The notes: a model not told the origin generated them from the sequence alone. Positions 52,663 through 62,123 are shown, counted from the first letter of the stretch. The stretch is DNA of 64,000 bases from CAWHMS01 sp963830495 (GCA_963830495.1 CAWHMS010000003.1:1-64000), one strand, 5' to 3'. Numbers and translations are program-made.

Positions 52663-54042
52663 ATGGCGACCGACGAGCCGTACAGCATCAGCCTTACCGA
52701 GGACGAGATGCCGACCCGCTGGTACAACGTGCTGGCCGACCTGCCGACACCGCCTCCACCGGTGCTGCACCCCGGCACGGGTCAGCCGGTAGGACCCGAG
52801 GACCTGGCACCCCTCTTCCCCATGGACCTGATCATGCAGGAGGTGTCGTCGGACCGGTACGTCGAGATCCCCGGCGACGTACTCGACGTCTACCGGTTGT
52901 GGCGGCCGACGCCGCTGCGACGCGCTCGTCGGCTGGAGAAGGCGCTCCGGACGCCCGCGCGGATCTACTACAAGTACGAAGGCGTCTCCCCCGCCGGTTC
53001 GCACAAGACCAACACGGCCGTGCCGCAGGCGTACTACAACGCGAAGGCGGGCATCACCAAGCTCACCACCGAGACCGGGGCGGGCCAATGGGGATCTGCC
53101 CTCGCCTTCGCCTGCAGCCAGTACGGACTCGAGTGCGAGGTGTGGCAGGTGCGGGCGTCGTACGACCAGAAGCCGTACCGCCGCATCATGATGGAGACGT
53201 TCGGGAGCACTGTGCACCCGAGCCCCTCGGACCTCACCGAGGCCGGACGCACCATCTTGAAGGACGATCCAGACTCGAGCGGCTCGCTCGGCATTGCCAT
53301 CAGTGAGGCCGTCGAGGTCGCCGCGCAGGACCCCACGACCAACTACTCGCTCGGCAGCGTGCTCAACCACGTGTTGATGCACCAGACGATCATCGGCGAG
53401 GAGGCGCTGCTGCAGCTAGCCAAGATCGACGAGGTGCCCGATCTGCTGGTGGGGTGCACGGGTGGTGGCTCGAACTTCGGCGGGCTGATGTTCCCGTTCC
53501 TGCGGGAGAGGTGGGCCGAGCGGATGGCGTTCGAGGTACGAGCCGTCGAGCCGACCTCGTGCCCTTCGCTCACCCAGGGGGTCTACGCGTACGACTTCGG
53601 GGACACGCTCGGCATGACGCCGCTCATGAAGATGCACACGCTCGGGCACGACTTCGTGCCGGACCCGATCCATGCCGGCGGGTTGCGCTATCACGGCATG
53701 AGCCCGCTGATCAGCCATCTCTATGAGACCGGCGAGATCGGCGCGCTCGCCAAGCCGCAGTCGGAGTGCTTCGCTGCCGGGGTTCTCTTCGCCCGCACCG
53801 AGGGCATCGTGCCGGCACCGGAGCCGACGCACGCCTTGGCCGCTGCAATCGAGGAGGCGCACCGCTGCACCGAGACCGGCGAGGAGAAGGTGATCCTGAC
53901 CGCGCTCTGCGGGCACGGCCACCTGGACCTCACCGCGTACGACGCCTACTTGTCCGACACACTCACCGACCACACTCGAGATGACGAGGAGCTGCGGGCC
54001 GCGATCGGTCGCGCACTCGAGAAGCTGCCCTCTCTCCCCTGA
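52663..54042 (+). CDS. tryptophan synthase beta-like protein (TrpB2 type)
   Basis: This is a 459-residue PLP enzyme of the TrpB2 branch, longer than classical TrpB and usually without an adjacent TrpA. The N-terminal extension begins YSISLTEDEMPTRWYNVLAD. The PLP Lys is in SPAGSHKTNTAVPQAYYN, the phosphate loop is VGCTGGGSNFGG and the catalytic Glu lies in TTETGAGQWG. ATG 52663 has GGAGG nine bases upstream. TrpB2 enzymes condense indole with serine. The gene stands alone. Confidence 0.93.
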   Translation: MATDEPYSISLTEDEMPTRWYNVLADLPTPPPPVLHPGTGQPVGPEDLAPLFPMDLIMQEVSSDRYVEIPGDVLDVYRLWRPTPLRRARRLEKALRTPARIYYKYEGVSPAGSHKTNTAVPQAYYNAKAGITKLTTETGAGQWGSALAFACSQYGLECEVWQVRASYDQKPYRRIMMETFGSTVHPSPSDLTEAGRTILKDDPDSSGSLGIAISEAVEVAAQDPTTNYSLGSVLNHVLMHQTIIGEEALLQLAKIDEVPDLLVGCTGGGSNFGGLMFPFLRERWAERMAFEVRAVEPTSCPSLTQGVYAYDFGDTLGMTPLMKMHTLGHDFVPDPIHAGGLRYHGMSPLISHLYETGEIGALAKPQSECFAAGVLFARTEGIVPAPEPTHALAAAIEEAHRCTETGEEKVILTALCGHGHLDLTAYDAYLSDTLTDHTRDDEELRAAIGRALEKLPSLP

Positions 54043-54152
54043 TCCGACCCGCCACGTTGTTCTGGATGGCCCGTCAGCTTGTTGCTCTGACTGATGGCGG
54101 CCGTCCCGTGATGTCCAGGCCGGCCGAGTTCTAGGTTGGCTAGGGTCGGTCC

Positions 54153-54938
54153 GTGCTGATCTTGCTGCCGCCTTCGGAGGGCAAGTTCTGCCCACAACGG
54201 GGCCAACCCCTCGACCTGGATTCGCTGGCGTTTCCCGGCCTCACCTCGACCCGACGTACGGTGCTGACGTCTCTCACGACCCTCAGCCGGGGCGATGCCG
54301 AGGTGGCGCGTACGACGCTCGGCCTCACGCCGGGCCTGGCCTCGGAGGTGGCCCGCAACGCTCAGCTGTACACCGCCTGCGCCACACCGGCGCGACGCGT
54401 TTACACCGGCGTGCTCTACGAGGCGTTGGGGTTCGAGACGTTATCGCTGGCTGCCCGGCGACGGGCAGCGAGTCGGGTGCTCATCACCAGCGCCGCCTTC
54501 GGCCTGGTGCGACCTCACGACCGGATCCCGGCCTATCGACTCTCGGGTGACGTGACCCTGCCGGAAGTCGGCACCGTGGCGTCGGCTTGGCGGGAGGTGC
54601 TGGGCGACGTACTCGTGCCGGCAACGCGCCGCCATCTGCTGGTGGACCTCCGATCGGACACCTACGCGACCTTCTGGCGACCACCCGCCGACATCGCCTC
54701 GCGCGTGGTGACCGTTCGGGTGCTGCACGAGGTCGACGGGCGGCGCAGCGTGGTCAGCCACTTCAACAAGGCGACGAAAGGGCGGCTTGTGCGTGCCCTG
54801 CTCGACGATGGCAGAGATGCCCGCAACGGCCACGAGCTTGCCGCGCTCATCGAGGAACTGGGGTGGCGAGTCGACGTCGCTCCCGACGGCCGCTCCGTGC
54901 GGCCGTCGCGCCTCGATGTCGTCGTGACGGATCTCTGA
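54153..54938 (+). CDS. yaaA: YaaA/DUF328 peroxide stress protein
   Basis: This is a 261-residue DUF328 protein. The signature LILLPPSEGKF is at the very start, with YTGVLYEALGF, ITSAAFGLVRPHDRIPAYRL and the C-terminal VSHFNKATKGRLVRALLDDG. E. coli YaaA lowers free iron during peroxide stress and binds DNA; the same role here is inferred from the family. Start at GTG 54153, nearly leaderless. Confidence 0.88.
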   Translation: MLILLPPSEGKFCPQRGQPLDLDSLAFPGLTSTRRTVLTSLTTLSRGDAEVARTTLGLTPGLASEVARNAQLYTACATPARRVYTGVLYEALGFETLSLAARRRAASRVLITSAAFGLVRPHDRIPAYRLSGDVTLPEVGTVASAWREVLGDVLVPATRRHLLVDLRSDTYATFWRPPADIASRVVTVRVLHEVDGRRSVVSHFNKATKGRLVRALLDDGRDARNGHELAALIEELGWRVDVAPDGRSVRPSRLDVVVTDL

Positions 54939-55035
54939 CAGGAATGCAGGCCGCGGCCATCGGGCGCACGGCTCCGACAACCTGACGGTCAACGGGAAGA
55001 ACGCGAGCGCCAGGGGTTTCTGGTCTGATGGGGGC

Positions 55036-55812
55036 ATGATCGAGCTGCGTAGCCCCGCGGAGATCCAGCAGATGCGCCCGGCCGGCCAGTTCGTCGCCGG
55101 CGTACTCGCGACCGCTCGGGCGGCGGCCAAGCCGGGCGTCAACCTGCTCGAGCTCGACGAGCTCGCCCACGACCTGATCCGCGAGCGTGGCGCCGCGTCG
55201 TGCTACCTGGACTACCACCCCGCCTTCGGCGCCAGCCCCTTCGGCAAGGTGATCTGCACGTCGGTCAACGACGCCGTCCTGCATGGGCTCCCCCATGACG
55301 CCGTCCTGGTCGACGGTGACCTGCTCAGCCTCGACTTCGCCGCAGCAGTGGACGGATGGGTGGCCGACAGCGCGGTCTCGCTCGTCGTCGGTGCGCCACG
55401 CGAGCCCGGCGGCGACGACGACCTCGGGATGATCACCACCACCGAGCAGGCCCTGGCCGCCGCGATCGACGCCGCACGGCCCGGTGGCCACCTCGGTGAC
55501 ATCTCGGCAGCGATCGCCGACGTGCTCCACGGCGCCGGGTACGCCGTCAACACCGAGTTCGGCGGTCACGGTGTCGGTCGCACGATGCACGGCGAGCCGC
55601 ACGTGCCCAACGACGGTCGGCGCGGTCGCGGCCTTCGGCTCCGGGCCGGACTTGTGATCGCGATCGAGCCGTGGGTCCTCAAGACGACGCACGAGATCTA
55701 TACCGACGCCGACGGCTGGACCCTTCGCAGCACCGACGGCTCGCGCGGTGCGCACTCCGAGCACACGGTGGCTATCACGGCATCCGGACCCGTGGTGCTG
55801 ACCGAGGCGTAA
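55036..55812 (+). CDS. map: type I methionine aminopeptidase, second copy
   Basis: This is a 258-residue paralogue of the aminopeptidase at 42.3 kb, without its N-terminal extension. The ligands are Asp in LSLDFAAAVDG and VADSAVSL, His in GGHGVGRTMH, Glu in AIEPWVL and the last Glu in AHSEHTVAI. ATG 55036 begins MIELRSPAEIQQMRPAG, the family start. A stem-loop terminator follows directly. Confidence 0.92.
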   Translation: MIELRSPAEIQQMRPAGQFVAGVLATARAAAKPGVNLLELDELAHDLIRERGAASCYLDYHPAFGASPFGKVICTSVNDAVLHGLPHDAVLVDGDLLSLDFAAAVDGWVADSAVSLVVGAPREPGGDDDLGMITTTEQALAAAIDAARPGGHLGDISAAIADVLHGAGYAVNTEFGGHGVGRTMHGEPHVPNDGRRGRGLRLRAGLVIAIEPWVLKTTHEIYTDADGWTLRSTDGSRGAHSEHTVAITASGPVVLTEA

Positions 55813-55818
55813 GCCCGC

Positions 55819-55866
55819 TTGTGGCTGAAGCTTCTCCCGCACCGGGAGGGAAAGGTTCAGCCACAA
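55819..55866. terminator. bidirectional stem-loop terminator
   Basis: TTGTGGCTGAA (55819-55829) and TTCAGCCACAA (55856-55866) form a perfect 11-pair stem. Its loop contains an inner hairpin, CTCCCG (55834-55839) with CGGGAG (55843-55848). It sits between the converging map and RNase H-phosphatase genes and could end both transcripts. Confidence 0.65.
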
Positions 55867-55897
55867 AGCGAGGAGGGCGGCGCCTGATCCGACGAAG

Positions 55898-57124
55898 TCA
55901 GGGGATAGCGGAGAACTGCCGCAGCGTGGACGCTCCCGAACCGTAGAACGACAGCGTTGTCAGGGACCCCGGAGCGAGCTGCAGCCGGTGGATCGACTCG
56001 AGCGGGAGGTCGAGGGCCACCCGCACCGCCAGCTTGATCGGCGTCACGTGGCTGACCACCACCACGGTGTCGCCCCGGTGCTTCTCGAGGACCCTGGCCA
56101 GCTCGGCCTCCACCCTTGCCTGGACGTCCACCAGCGACTCACCGCCCGGAGGCGACAGCGTGGCCGAGCCCAGCCAGCTGCGCAGCTCGTCGGGCCACTT
56201 CGCCTCCGCCTCCCCGAAGGTCAAGCCGTCCCACGCGCCGAAGGCGCACTCGCGGAAGTCCGGCACGGTCTCGATCCGTAGCCCCAACGCCGCCCCGACC
56301 TCCGCCGCGGTCTCCTGAGCACGCCGCAACGGCGAGGCCAGCACCGCCTGCACACCGCCATCGGTCCTGAGCACCAGCGCAGCCCGCTCGGCCTGTGCCC
56401 GGCCCTCCGCCGTAAGACCCGGGTCCTCGGCACCTCCGGGTCCGGAGAAGCGCCGCTCGACGGTGAAGCGGGTGAGCCCGTGCCGGAGCCAGATCAGCGT
56501 GGTCACCTCGTCGTCGCGGCTGAGCCAGCCGGTGAGCGGAGTGTTCGAGGGTGGCTCGGCCGCTTCGGGCGTGGGATCGCCGGGCTGGTTTCGCTCGGAG
56601 CCCGGCCCGGGCGAGCCGGCGTCAGGCTCGACAGGCGCTCCGGCAGTGTCGCCGGGGGGCGGCCCGGCATTGTCGCCGGATGGCGCTCCGATGACGTACA
56701 CCTCACCCGCGGCCGCGGCGTCCATCGCCAGGTTGGCGAGCCGATCGGCGTGCTTGTTCTGCTCGCGCGGCACCCAGGTCCAGATCGTGCCGAACGGCGC
56801 CAGTCGCTGCGCCGCGATGGCGAGCGGTCGCATGTCGGGGTGCTTGACCTTCCACCGGCCGGCCATCTGCTCGACGACCAGCTTGGAGTCCATCCGCACC
56901 TCGAGCGCCGCTTCCGGCGTGTGCTCGGTGTAGAGCTCGAGCCCGGCGATCAGCGCGCGGTACTCGGCCACGTTGTTGGTGGCGCGCCCGATCGACTCGG
57001 CCGCCTCGGCGATCACCTCACCGGTCTCGGCGTCCTTGAGCACGCTGCCGTAGCCCGCCGGGCCAGGGTTCCCTCGCGAGCCGCCATCGGCCTCGATGAC
57101 CACGCTGGTATGACGTCCGGCCAC
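55898..57124 (-). CDS. bifunctional RNase H / histidine phosphatase
   Basis: This is a 408-residue fusion known from actinobacteria (M. tuberculosis Rv2228c type). Residues 1-135 or so are RNase HI: VIEADGGSRGNPGPAGYGSV, the Glu in NNVAEYRALIAGL, Asp in VRMDSKLVVEQM and the last Asp in HADRLANLAMD. A Pro/Gly-rich linker of about 65 residues follows. The C-terminal part is a phosphoglycerate-mutase-like phosphatase: IWLRHGLTRF, SPLRRAQETA and VVVSHVTPIK. GTG 57124 is taken as the start. It is third in the Nif3 - zinc ribbon - RNase H operon. Confidence 0.93.
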   Translation of the reverse strand: MAGRHTSVVIEADGGSRGNPGPAGYGSVLKDAETGEVIAEAAESIGRATNNVAEYRALIAGLELYTEHTPEAALEVRMDSKLVVEQMAGRWKVKHPDMRPLAIAAQRLAPFGTIWTWVPREQNKHADRLANLAMDAAAAGEVYVIGAPSGDNAGPPPGDTAGAPVEPDAGSPGPGSERNQPGDPTPEAAEPPSNTPLTGWLSRDDEVTTLIWLRHGLTRFTVERRFSGPGGAEDPGLTAEGRAQAERAALVLRTDGGVQAVLASPLRRAQETAAEVGAALGLRIETVPDFRECAFGAWDGLTFGEAEAKWPDELRSWLGSATLSPPGGESLVDVQARVEAELARVLEKHRGDTVVVVSHVTPIKLAVRVALDLPLESIHRLQLAPGSLTTLSFYGSGASTLRQFSAIP

Positions 57125-57141
57125 GTCCGTGCGTCCTCGCC

Positions 57142-57885
57142 TCAGATCCCCGACTCGTGCGTGCGCACGAGGATGCGGTTGCACTCCTCGCAGCGCATCA
57201 CCTCGTCGCTCGGAGCCGAGGCGATCCGTGCCAGGTCGGCGGCGCCCACGTCGAGACGACAGCCGCCACACCGCCCCTGCCGCAGCGCGCCCACACCCAC
57301 CCCGCCGAGCTGACCGCGCAGCCGCTCGTAGAGGGCGAGCAGGTCGCCGGGAAGGTCACCCGCCAGCAGGTCGCGCTCGGCCTTCGCCTTGGCCCGCGCC
57401 TCGGCGATCTCGCCTGCGGCGGTGTCGCGGGCCACGGTCTGGTCGGCGGCGCCGCGGTCGATCTCGTCCAGCTCGGCGCCAAGCGCGGCCAGCCGTTGCT
57501 GGGCGCCCTCGAGCCGCTCCATGACCTCGAGCTCTTCGTCTTCGAGGTCGCTGATCCGTCGGTGCAGGGTCTCGATCTCGTGCTGGATCGCCTGGATCTG
57601 CTTGGGGTCGGACACCAAGCCGCCATCCAACCGCTGCTGGTCGCGGTCGAGCCGGCCCTTGACCTGTTCGACGTCGGCATCGGCCTTGCGCTGCTCGCGG
57701 GACAGGTCCTCGACCTCGTTCTGGGTCTGCCCGCGGCGCTGGGCGACGTCGTCGCGGCGACGGCTCAGCTCCACGAGGGCGGCGTGCTCGGGCAGCTTCT
57801 TGAGCCGGTGCTCGAGTTGGTCGAGCTCGGAGTCGACCGCCTGCAGGTCGAGCAGCTTCAGTTGGGCGAACGGATCGGCTTTCAG
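57142..57885 (-). CDS. coiled-coil C4 zinc-ribbon protein
   Basis: This is a protein of about 248 residues. Residues 1-180 form a long antiparallel coiled coil (LLDLQAVDSELDQLEHRLKK to RAKAKAERDLLAGDLPGDLL), and the end is a C4 zinc ribbon (GRCGGCRLDV and MRCEECNRIL). The family (Rv2229c-like, related to CdsZ) is conserved next to Nif3 and RNase H-phosphatase genes. The natural start would be the codon before KADPFAQLKLLDLQ, which is CTG at 57885, with GAGGAG six to nine bases upstream. No ATG, GTG or TTG lies at that place, so a CTG start is proposed. Confidence 0.88.
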   Translation of the reverse strand: MKADPFAQLKLLDLQAVDSELDQLEHRLKKLPEHAALVELSRRRDDVAQRRGQTQNEVEDLSREQRKADADVEQVKGRLDRDQQRLDGGLVSDPKQIQAIQHEIETLHRRISDLEDEELEVMERLEGAQQRLAALGAELDEIDRGAADQTVARDTAAGEIAEARAKAKAERDLLAGDLPGDLLALYERLRGQLGGVGVGALRQGRCGGCRLDVGAADLARIASAPSDEVMRCEECNRILVRTHESGI

Positions 57886-57898
57886 TATCGGCTCCTCG

Positions 57899-59052
57899 TC
57901 AGTCCACGCCGCTGCCGGCGGCGCGGTAGTTCCACGGATCGGTGCAGAGGCGCGACACCAGGGACTCGACAGGCAGGCCACGCTCGCGCCACGAGTCTTG
58001 CAGGCGTCGCTCGGCGACCGGTAGCCACGTCCACTCCGCCGCCCAATGGGGTATGTCGATGAGCGCAGGAGCATCCTGATGCTCACGCGCCTCCGACGCC
58101 GGGTGATGCCGCAGGTCCGAGGTGACATAGACGTCGGCGGCTGTCGCCCGAGCCGCATCCAGCATGACGTCTCCCGCGCCGCCGACCAGGGCCACCCTGC
58201 GGATCTGCCGGTCGAGGTCGCCCGAGACCCGAGCGCCCACCGCTGTCGCCGGCACCGAGGCGACCACGTGGTCGGCGAACTCTCGCAGCGTGATGGGCCG
58301 GGCCAGCCGTCCGACCCGGCCGGTGCCTCGATCGCTGGGCTCGCCGGAGAGCTCGAACACGTCGTACGCCGGTTCCTCATAAGGGTGGACGGCGAGCAAC
58401 GCCGAGACCACCTGCGTGCGCAGTCGGCGTGGCACGAGCATCTCGACCCTGTTCTCGGAAGCCACCTCGATGTCGCCGGGAGACCCGATCGTCGGGTTGG
58501 CCTTTGCCCCGGGTCGGAAGGTTCCGTGCCCGCCGGTCACGAAGGCGCATCGGTCGTACCCGCCGATGCTGCCTGCGCCCGCCGCCGCCAGGGCATCGAT
58601 CACCCCATCGGTGTCGGCGTGCGGGATGAACGTCACGAGCTTGTCGTGTGCTTCGCCCGGGTCGGCCAGCAACGGCCGGAGGTCGGTCAGCCCCAGCGCG
58701 AGGGCCAGTGCCTCCGACACGCCACCCGGAGGCGAATCGGCGTTGGTGTGTGCGACATACAGCCCGATGCCATGCCTGATCAGGTCATGGATCACGCGAC
58801 CCTTGGGAGAGTCGGCGGCAACGGAGTGCACGGCGCGGAAGAGCAACGGGTGATGCACCACGAGGAGGCCTGCCTTGGCAGCCACCGCCTCGTCGACCAC
58901 TGCCTGGACCGGGTCGACGGCGAAGTGAACGCGGCGTACGTCGGCGGCCGGGTCGCCGACCACAGTCCCACCGGGTCACCGGCAGCGGCCCAGCGAGTGG
59001 GGTACAGCTCCTCGATCGCCATGACCACGTCGGCCAGGGTGGGTGTCGTCAC
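57899..59052 (-). CDS. Nif3-like dinuclear metal centre protein, frameshifted
   Basis: This is a Nif3/YbgI/DUF34 family protein of about 385 residues that forms toroidal hexamers with a two-metal site. The first 28 residues (TLADVVMAIEELYPTRWAAA then GDPVG) are in one frame from ATG 59052. The rest is in another: VGDPAADVRRVHFAVDP, the metal His in LLVVHHPLLFRAVH, YVAHTNADSPPGGVSEALA, PYEEPAYDVFEL and LIDIPHWAAEW. One missing base at about 58964 gives GDPVGLVVGDPAADV. The family may act in metal or folate/nucleotide maintenance; the role is unsettled. Confidence 0.9.
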
Positions 59053-59062
59053 GTGCGCAACC

Positions 59063-60064
59063 CTAGCCGCGCGGCTGCAGCGCCCGGAGCAGCTCGGCGG
59101 GGGTCATCGAGCCGGGGGGCCTGCGGTCCCGGGCGGCTTCGTTAGCGAGGCGCTGCACCACGGCGTTCGCGGGAGTTGGCATGCCGTGCAGCCTCCCGAG
59201 CAGCACGATCTCACCGTTGAGGTGATCGGTCTCGACCGAGCCGGTGCCTCGCCGAAAGCTCTGCCAGGTCGACCCTCCACCTCGCGGCTTGCCGTCGATG
59301 GGTTGGCGCTGGAGGAGGTCGCCGCGGCGCGCGTCGTCCTCCGCCGCCGGAAGCACATCGATGCGGGCAGCAGCGAACACGCTGTCGGCCTCCGCCTCGA
59401 GCATGCCGAGGATGGCGTGCAGATCGTCGGTCGTATCGCTGCCACCGCCCGCGCCGCACAGCGCCTGGACGGCGTTGCCCAGGTTCATCACCAGCTTGCG
59501 GCGCTTCCAGCGCATGATGTCGGGCCGCACGACCGAGCGGAACGTCGACTGCTCGAGCGCCGCCGCCACCTCTTCCGCGAGGTCGTCGACGCCGCCCGGG
59601 AACCCTCCAAGGTCCAACAGCCCGCTGACCGGGGCGCAGCTCGCCTGCACCACGCCGGGATCGAGATGGGTCGCCGGGCACATGACACACATGCCGTAGA
59701 CGCGGTCGAACCAGCGCAGCAGCTCGGGCTCGTTGCTCACGCCGTTCTGCGCGGAGATCACCGGCAGGTCCGGAAGCTCCGGCATGGTAGCCCGCGCGAG
59801 TGCCCGCGCGGCGGCCGCGGTGTCCTGGGACTTCATGGCCAGCACGGCGACGTCGCCGCCTCGCCAGTCGAGCTCGTCGGGATGGGTGACCGTCGGGATG
59901 GCGAGCGTCTCTGATCCGGTCGGCGACTCCAGCAGCAGCCCACGTTCGCGGAGCGCGTCTCCGTGCGCCCCGCGTGCGATGAGTACGACGTCATGACCGG
60001 ACTGCGTGAGGCGGCCCCCGATCACGCCGCCGACCGCCCCAGCGCCGTACACCACGAATCGCAT
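59063..60064 (-). CDS. ketopantoate reductase (PanE/ApbA) family protein
   Basis: This is a 333-residue NADPH-dependent 2-ketopantoate reductase-like protein. The N-terminal Rossmann motif is VVYGAGAVGGVIGGRLTQSG, the cofactor region LAMKSQDTAAA, the substrate-site Lys RRKLVMNLGNAVQAL and the conserved DHLNGEIV loop near the end. It could supply pantoate with PanB (41 kb), but the subfamily includes enzymes of other function. It lies 10 bases upstream of the Nif3 gene on the same strand. Confidence 0.87.
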   Translation of the reverse strand: MRFVVYGAGAVGGVIGGRLTQSGHDVVLIARGAHGDALRERGLLLESPTGSETLAIPTVTHPDELDWRGGDVAVLAMKSQDTAAAARALARATMPELPDLPVISAQNGVSNEPELLRWFDRVYGMCVMCPATHLDPGVVQASCAPVSGLLDLGGFPGGVDDLAEEVAAALEQSTFRSVVRPDIMRWKRRKLVMNLGNAVQALCGAGGGSDTTDDLHAILGMLEAEADSVFAAARIDVLPAAEDDARRGDLLQRQPIDGKPRGGGSTWQSFRRGTGSVETDHLNGEIVLLGRLHGMPTPANAVVQRLANEAARDRRPPGSMTPAELLRALQPRG

Positions 60065-60288
60065 CCGGCCAGGCTAATCCGCACCTGGGGGCGGTGCGGC
60101 GGCCCCTCGACCCCGGCCGCTTTCACGGTCCGGAGGGATCTTCACGGCTCGAGTGGTGGGTGGCCGTCCCTTTCGTCCGCCTTCGGAGACCAGTCAGACC
60201 GTGGAGTTCCCTAGACAAGCGACGCGCACGCGGATTCCCGATGCCGCTCCGGACGCGACCCGCCCCCGGCACCCGCCTCTGCTGCCGC

Positions 60289-61104
60289 TCAGACGCGACG
60301 GCGGAAGGCGTACATCGACAACGGGCCGAAGACCGCCACGATGCCGAGCCCCCAGATCAACGTCAAGGTCACGGGCTCGGCCACCGGGCCGCCGACCATG
60401 AGGCCACGGGCGGCGTCGGACAGTTGCGACACAGGGTTGCCCGAGACGATCGGCTGCAGCCAGCCAGGCATGGTCTCCTCCTGCACGAACACGTTGCTCA
60501 CGAAGGTGATCGGAAACAGCGCCGTGAAGCCGAACAGCTGCACTTGCTCGGGGTTCTTGGCCAGGATGCCCACCAGGACCGAGATCCACGAGAACGCGAG
60601 CGCGAAGCCGAGGATCAGGGCAATCGCCGCCAGCAGCTCGATGAACGACGTGCCGATGCTGAACCCTAAGATCATCCCCACGACCAGGAGGAGCAGGATC
60701 GACCAGGCCTGTTTGACCAGATCGGCGGAGATCCTGCCCGCCATCGGTGCCCATCGCGCGATCGGCAACGAACGAAGCCGGTCGAAGACACCCTTGGTGA
60801 TGTCGGTGTTGAGGCCCATGCCGACGTACATGGTGACGAACAGCATGTTCATGACGATGATCCCCGGCAGCGCAAACTCCAGGTACTCACCCGTCGAGCC
60901 GGCGAGAGCACCGCCGAACACGTAGGTGAACAGCAGCAGGAACATGATCGGCTGGAAGCTGAAGTCACCGAGCTCCCACGGGTTGTGCCTGATCTGGACG
61001 AGGGTGCGCCACGCGAGCGTGAGCGTCTGCCGGAGGCCTTCCACCGGGCTGACCTTGGGCGCCAGCTGAGGCGCCTGGGGCTGCGGCGCTGTCGTGGTCG
61101 TCAT
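60289..61104 (-). CDS. ABC-2 type transporter permease (DrrB-like)
   Basis: This is a 271-residue permease with six membrane segments, for example QPIMFLLLFTYVFGGALAGS, FALPGIIVMNMLFVTMYVGM, AWSILLLLVVGMILGFSIGT and LFGFTALFPITFVSNVFVQE. The ABC-2 signature region PGWLQPIVSGNPVSQLSDAA is present. Its ATG overlaps the ATPase stop (ATGA), so the pair forms one exporter of the daunorubicin-resistance (DrrAB) type, probably for a drug or lipid. Confidence 0.92.
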   Translation of the reverse strand: MTTTTAPQPQAPQLAPKVSPVEGLRQTLTLAWRTLVQIRHNPWELGDFSFQPIMFLLLFTYVFGGALAGSTGEYLEFALPGIIVMNMLFVTMYVGMGLNTDITKGVFDRLRSLPIARWAPMAGRISADLVKQAWSILLLLVVGMILGFSIGTSFIELLAAIALILGFALAFSWISVLVGILAKNPEQVQLFGFTALFPITFVSNVFVQEETMPGWLQPIVSGNPVSQLSDAARGLMVGGPVAEPVTLTLIWGLGIVAVFGPLSMYAFRRRV

Positions 61105-62123
61105 ACCGAAACCTCTTCCTTGGGCTCGCTTTCGCGCCCGCCGGGACGGTCGGACTGGTCGGACTGGTCGGCCTGGTCCGCCTGGTCCGCCTCGTCAACC
61201 GGGTGACCGGTCAGCGAGAGGAACACCTCGTTGAGTGTCGAGCTGCGCAGCGTCAGCTCGGAGATGACGATGCCGGCATCGTCCAAGCGACGTACGACGA
61301 CGGGGAGCAGCGCGGGATCGGTGACCGGCGCGACCACCCGTTCGCCTTCGAGCTCGGGAGTCGCGTCGACAAGCTGGCCGACCACCGAGGAGACGGTCGA
61401 GACCAGCCTCGGGTCGTCCGGCTTGACGACCAGCACCTGGGCACCGGTCGTGCGCTTGAGCTCCTCGGGGGTGCCGTTGGCGATCACCTTTCCGTGGTCG
61501 ATGACGGCGATGTCGTGGGCGAGCTCGTCTGCCTCTTCGAGGTACTGCGTGGTGAGAAGCACGGTCGTCCCGTCGGCCACCAGGTGCCGGATCAGATCCC
61601 AGAGCTCCAGCCGCGCCCGTGGGTCGAGGCCGGTCGTCGGCTCATCGAGGTAGAGCATCTGGGGGCGACCGACCAGGCTGGCCGCGAGGTCGAGTCGCCG
61701 GCGCATCCCGCCGGAGTAGGTCTTGGCGGCCCTGCCCGCGGCGTCGGTGAGCCCGAAGTTGTCGAGCAGCTCGCGGGCACGGGCGCGTGCGTCCCTGCGC
61801 GGGATCTGGAGCAGCCGCGCGATCAGCATGAGGTTCTCGGTGCCGGTGAGGTTCTCGTCCACCGACGCGTACTGACCTGTCATGCCGACCAGCTGGCGCA
61901 CCTGATGCGCCTCCCGTACGACGTCGTACCCGCCGACAGTGGCGCGGCCGCCATCGGGCGGGAGCAGCGTCGCGAGCACGCGCACGGCCGTGGTCTTGCC
62001 GGCCCCATTGGGTCCGAGCAGTCCGAGCACGGTGCCCGGAGGCACGGCGAGGTCGATGCCGCCAAGGGCCGTCGTCTCGCCGAAGAGCTTGACCAGGCCC
62101 TCGACTTCGATCGCGTGGTTCAT
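61101..62123 (-). CDS. ABC transporter ATP-binding protein (DrrA-like)
   Basis: This is a 340-residue ATPase. Walker A is GPNGAGKTTAVRVL, the Q-loop GMTGQYASVDE, the signature TYSGGMRRRLDLA, Walker B MLYLDEPTTGLDPRARLE and the H-loop LLTTQYLEEAD. The C-terminal DUF4162-type extension ends LNEVFLSLTGHP, followed by an acidic low-complexity tail encoded by a short tandem repeat. ATG 62123 has AAGGAGAG upstream. First gene of the exporter operon. Confidence 0.94.
   Translation of the reverse strand: MNHAIEVEGLVKLFGETTALGGIDLAVPPGTVLGLLGPNGAGKTTAVRVLATLLPPDGGRATVGGYDVVREAHQVRQLVGMTGQYASVDENLTGTENLMLIARLLQIPRRDARARARELLDNFGLTDAAGRAAKTYSGGMRRRLDLAASLVGRPQMLYLDEPTTGLDPRARLELWDLIRHLVADGTTVLLTTQYLEEADELAHDIAVIDHGKVIANGTPEELKRTTGAQVLVVKPDDPRLVSTVSSVVGQLVDATPELEGERVVAPVTDPALLPVVVRRLDDAGIVISELTLRSSTLNEVFLSLTGHPVDEADQADQADQSDQSDRPGGRESEPKEEVSV
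61147..61198. repeat. short tandem repeat in the ABC ATPase C-terminus
   Basis: Units of nine bases (GGTCGGACT, GGTCGGCCT, GGTCCGCCT on the plus strand) repeat five to six times. They encode the DQADQADQSDQSD tail of the ATPase. The tail is expected to be variable in length between strains. Confidence 0.6.

Noticed and set aside
54066..54134. 22-residue frame upstream of yaaA as a possible leader peptide
   Set aside because: No attenuator structure or regulatory codon run was seen; chance occurrence is likely.
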